DNA of 64,000 bases from Paenibacillus sp. DCT19 (GTDB taxonomy: Bacteria > Bacillota > Bacilli > Paenibacillales > Paenibacillaceae): positions 6,554,001 through 6,618,000 of the forward strand of contig NZ_CP029639.1 in NCBI RefSeq assembly GCF_003268635.1, in the 5' to 3' direction. A program made the position numbers and the translations under genes. Below the pieces are notes generated by a model, which saw nothing but the letters and a program-made list of their open reading frames with translations, did no database searches and was not told the origin of the DNA. Positions 61,185-64,000 of this stretch are shown in pieces (position 1 is the first letter of the stretch; the number at the start of each line of letters is the position of its first letter).

Positions 61185-61928
61185 TTACTCCCCTGGTTTA
61201 TCTGTCTTGGGACTGAATACATCCCCACTGATGCCCTGCACGTACAACACTTCGCCACTTTCCAGCACGAATCGCCATGCCGGCATCGCAACTTGTAGAT
61301 CTGAATTGAACAACTGGCCATAATAGCCAAGCTGAATATCTTTGACAATGGAATCGTTGGGCAAAAAGTTCTCGATCAGCGTACCCAGCGCCTTCGACGC
61401 CGGAAGCACCTGCTGCTCGCTCTCCTCCGCTGTCGTAATCTTCACCGGAGTCTGACGGTAACCTGTAATCTTCTGGTCGCTGTAGAATAGCTCCAGACTG
61501 ACATTGAAGAGCGGCCATTTGCTATCCACCAATGGATGAAGGACAAATGCCCCATCCTCCGCCATCAGTTGATCCAGCCGGTACGTGCCGATCTGCGGAA
61601 TCTCATCTTGCAGCGCATCCTCCAGCTCACTTTGTGAGAAGATTAACTTGCTGTCTACAGGCTGCTCCAGGTCAACACGAATACCTGCCTCGTCCTCTTC
61701 TATGAATTCATAGGACAGCTTCGGTAGCTTCGGTGTTTCATTCGGGATAGGTGCGAGCACCTGAATCCCCTTCTCTTCCATTGCCTGCTGTGTATTATCC
61801 GCCAGCGAGGTGAAGTCCAGATTGGCTCCGGCCGTCTCCCGTGCATCCATCCAGATCTGATATCCCAACACTAGATTCAGCAGCAGAAAGGCATAGATTA
61901 ATACATTTTTCGCCCGTCCCCAATCCAA
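61185..61928 (-). CDS. yycI: YycI, negative regulator of WalK
   Basis: This is a 247-residue membrane-anchored protein: a short cytosolic MDWGRAK, one helix (NVLIYAFLLLNLVLGYQIWM) and an extracytoplasmic domain with the YycI fold shared with YycH. It forms a complex with YycH and WalK that restrains WalK activity. The TTG start is chosen because GGAGG lies eight bases upstream and because B. subtilis YycI also begins MDW. Neighbouring gene order is as in Bacillus. Confidence 0.9.
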   Translation of the reverse strand: MDWGRAKNVLIYAFLLLNLVLGYQIWMDARETAGANLDFTSLADNTQQAMEEKGIQVLAPIPNETPKLPKLSYEFIEEDEAGIRVDLEQPVDSKLIFSQSELEDALQDEIPQIGTYRLDQLMAEDGAFVLHPLVDSKWPLFNVSLELFYSDQKITGYRQTPVKITTAEESEQQVLPASKALGTLIENFLPNDSIVKDIQLGYYGQLFNSDLQVAMPAWRFVLESGEVLYVQGISGDVFSPKTDKPGE

Positions 61929-61991
61929 AACGTTCACCTCCATCAGTTAACTAGGTCGTGTCTGAAAACTCACTGAATGAAATACTTGTTT

Positions 61992-62190
61992 CTTAACGAA
62001 CTCCACACGTCTTATTAGCTCTATTTTCCGCAAGTTTGTAATCTAACGAATTGGAGAGACGTTATTTCTAGCATCTATAGACCTTCTATCGATTTTCACC
62101 GGTACTCTACGACAATAGCATCACTGAGGTTCGTTAGATTTTGCTACCTATGCTGATTCCGCCATTTAAGGTGTGTCAGATTCGTTAGCC
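61992..62190. repeat. Nested-palindrome dispersed repeat, copy 2
   Basis: CTTAACGAACTCCACACG (61992), ATCTAACGAATT (62041), GGTTCGTTAGATTT (62128) and GTGTCAGATTCGTTAG (62173) repeat the layout of 54281-54480. It lies within the wal operon, between yycH and yycI, and will be part of that message. Confidence 0.75.
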
Positions 62191-62212
62191 CTCTGCTCCA
62201 CCCTACGAACCA

Positions 62213-63493
62213 TCAAGAAACCGTCGTTTCCTCACCGTTACCGAAGCGAATCACCCATACCGGGATCAGTTTAAGGCCATCCTCAATCGCAGACGGTCGA
62301 TACGCTGGATATACATCTACAACCTCGCGGTTTGCACCAGCTACCTTCTGAATGAGTGCCTTCAGCTTGTCCCCGCCAGGCAGCTTAACCGACTGTTTCG
62401 TCTCCGTACCTTCGTTTAGATACTCCAATGAACGCTCATAGCTCGATACGGTCTCCTGCCGCATTTCCATATTGATCGTACCGAAGCGGAATTGCATCGA
62501 GTCCATAATCGGAAAGCTGCCGTAATACTGCTGGAACTGAAGCTGTGTTTTGTTATCCGCTGTCTCCAGCATTAGACGTGACCGTCCCTTCCAGCCCCCG
62601 TGCTGGTTGACAAAATCCACCGCGGACAAGGCATCCTTGGCCGCATCAATCTGTCCCGCAGGTGGTGCAGCTGGGTCGGTGTAGCTAATCCATCGCTGAT
62701 CCTGCTTCACTTGCAAACTGCGTTTACTATCCGTGTAGATCTCTGACCCATCCTTTTCCCGGATATTCCGGGTCATGCTAGGGTCGAAGAACAAGCTACG
62801 CTGCATCTGCTCTACCGTAAACTGGCTTGTCGGCATACTCGCCTCAATCGTCTCGATAGCTTCAGAAGGAATGTAATAACGGCCATCCATCAGCGTATAA
62901 GGCGTCCAGTTGCTGCCGAAGTCCACATGCTGCTGCACATCCTGCACCGTTAGGTCAGCCTGCGTAGCCTCGTACACGACATCTCCCTTGGCGCTGAAGA
63001 ATAGAGCATGCGCTTTGGTTTCATTTTTGGCGGTATAGATCGAAATTCGGTTAATCGTCTCTCCTTGAAAGAGGGAATCCGTGCCTAGTCGCATTACGCG
63101 CTGTAACAAAGCCACCGGAATACCCTCCTTGAAAGACAGCTCAAAGCCAGGGTTGTCCTTCCGAATCTGATCCCAGTTCACAGACTGCACACTACGCCGC
63201 TGAAAATCATCAAACGTGCGTCCCTGCAGTCGTGAGAAGATCAATTGATAGAATGTATTGCCTGGGTAAAACACCGTATGTTTATCCTCACCTAGATGAA
63301 TAATCATCTGATCCGGAAAAATTAATTCCTCAATGTTACGCTCTTGACCCATATTCTCGGTCTTCACATAGTTCGTTTCAGATGTCACAACCGAATCCCC
63401 ACCGCCTGGTAGACGGTAGATTAGAAAGTAGCTCTGTACTAGGCTGGCAACAACGAGTGTGGTAAGCACCAGTGATTTAATCCGTTCCTTCAC
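62213..63493 (-). CDS. yycH: YycH, negative regulator of WalK
   Basis: This is a 426-residue protein with one N-terminal helix (IKSLVLTTLVVASLVQSYFLIY) and a long extracytoplasmic part typical of YycH (EELIFPDQMIIHLGEDKHTV, SVNWDQIRKDNPGFELSFKE, PVWVIRFGNGEETTV at the end). It works with YycI to dampen WalK. The GTG at 63493 lies behind AAGGAGG; the gene overlaps walK by 17 bases. Confidence 0.9.
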   Translation of the reverse strand: MKERIKSLVLTTLVVASLVQSYFLIYRLPGGGDSVVTSETNYVKTENMGQERNIEELIFPDQMIIHLGEDKHTVFYPGNTFYQLIFSRLQGRTFDDFQRRSVQSVNWDQIRKDNPGFELSFKEGIPVALLQRVMRLGTDSLFQGETINRISIYTAKNETKAHALFFSAKGDVVYEATQADLTVQDVQQHVDFGSNWTPYTLMDGRYYIPSEAIETIEASMPTSQFTVEQMQRSLFFDPSMTRNIREKDGSEIYTDSKRSLQVKQDQRWISYTDPAAPPAGQIDAAKDALSAVDFVNQHGGWKGRSRLMLETADNKTQLQFQQYYGSFPIMDSMQFRFGTINMEMRQETVSSYERSLEYLNEGTETKQSVKLPGGDKLKALIQKVAGANREVVDVYPAYRPSAIEDGLKLIPVWVIRFGNGEETTVS

Positions 63494-64000
63494 GGTGCTC
63501 ACCTCCTTCATCACGCATCGGCAATGTGAATGTTACGGTCGTGCCAACGTCCAGCTCCGATTCAAGCGTAATACTGCCGTCATGGGCTTTTACAATTTCC
63601 CGGGCAATGGATAACCCGAGTCCTGTTCCACCCATACTACGCGAACGAGCCTTATCTACACGGTAAAACCGTTCAAATATACGATCCAAATCCCGCTGTG
63701 GGATGCCCATGCCTGTATCCGTTACCGAGATGGCGAGCGTCTGATCATTCGTTTTGCGTGCTGCAATCGTGATCGTACCACCCTCAAGCGTGTACTTCAG
63801 CGCATTGGAAACGACATTATCGAGCACCTGATCGATCTGATCCCGATCCAGCGGTACCGCAGGAAGGTCACGTTCCACCGATAACACAGGCTGAATATCC
63901 TTTTGATGCATCTGGAATGAGAATCGATCTGTCACTTCCTCCAGCATCTCCAAAATGTCGGTAGGTTGTTTCCGCAGAAGAGCCTCTTTGGAATCCAGTC
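63477..64000 (-). CDS. walK: WalK sensor histidine kinase, C-terminal part
   Basis: The frame is open to the window edge, so only the catalytic ATP-binding domain is present: N box DNVVSNALKYT, G1 DTGMGIP, F box IFERFYRVDKARSRSMGG and G2 GTGLGLSIAREIV. WalK phosphorylates WalR, the essential regulator of cell-wall hydrolases. Identity is given by the following yycH-yycI-walJ. The HAMP, PAS and phospho-acceptor His regions lie outside the window. Confidence 0.92.
   Translation of the reverse strand, partial: LDSKEALLRKQPTDILEMLEEVTDRFSFQMHQKDIQPVLSVERDLPAVPLDRDQIDQVLDNVVSNALKYTLEGGTITIAARKTNDQTLAISVTDTGMGIPQRDLDRIFERFYRVDKARSRSMGGTGLGLSIAREIVKAHDGSITLESELDVGTTVTFTLPMRDEGGEHREGTD

Noticed and set aside
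1..64000. CRISPR arrays, tRNA or rRNA genes
   Set aside because: No regularly spaced repeats, cloverleaf-like sequences or rRNA segments were noticed on either strand; this was by eye, not by a covariance search.

Overview
The window looks like Paenibacillus or a close relative (Bacillota). Evidence: moderate GC, strong AAGGAGG-type ribosome sites, S-layer-homology (SLH) surface proteins, a YheC/D spore-coat protein, a walK-yycH-yycI-walJ operon with a nearby htrA, the CxxH/CxxC mini-protein, and a T-box-controlled glutaminyl-tRNA synthetase. The assignment rests on gene content only.

Layout. 1-5.6 kb: end of an AraR-like repressor, then a Fur-box-controlled siderophore ABC operon and a tiny membrane protein. 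5.6-10.9 kb: three-gene glycan operon (polytopic membrane protein, processive GT2 synthase with PilZ domains, GT2-GtrA transferase). 11-14.3 kb: YheC/D-like gene, an unknown small protein, and a divergent WYL-regulator/effector-binding pair. 14.4-31 kb: surface block with an SLH-anchored 5'-nucleotidase, a class B-type sortase, its probable 2068-aa APKTG substrate and a 2275-aa VWA/SLH adhesin. 31-42.4 kb: GlnRS with T-box, several single genes, and three reading frames each broken by one base in a homopolymer.

42.44-53.71 kb: an 11.3-kb genomic island inserted in the 3' end of rlmH. Its ends share the direct repeat TGAACCGTA. Just outside the left end lies a displaced Glu-Pro-Tyr-His-Lys-stop, the family-typical RlmH C-terminus. 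Joining the two ends recreates a 58-bp dyad-symmetric site (two 28-bp arms around GA), the architecture of a large-serine-integrase attP. The C-terminal half of such an integrase lies directly against rlmH. The position is the same as that of staphylococcal SCC elements. Cargo: a five-gene run that looks like a defence operon (wHTH plus PD-(D/E)XK-like protein, eukaryotic-type Ser/Thr kinase, frameshifted unknown protein, two HEPN-like proteins), a DUF6602 nuclease-like gene, a second divergent RlmH-like gene, an ankyrin membrane protein and a truncated beta-propeller. The integrase lacks its catalytic half, so the island is probably fixed.

53.7-64 kb: housekeeping DNA with rlmH, CxxH/CxxC protein, two lipoproteins, htrA, and walJ-yycI-yycH-walK running off the window. 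Two dispersed palindromic repeat families each have two copies in the window. No tRNA, rRNA or CRISPR was seen.
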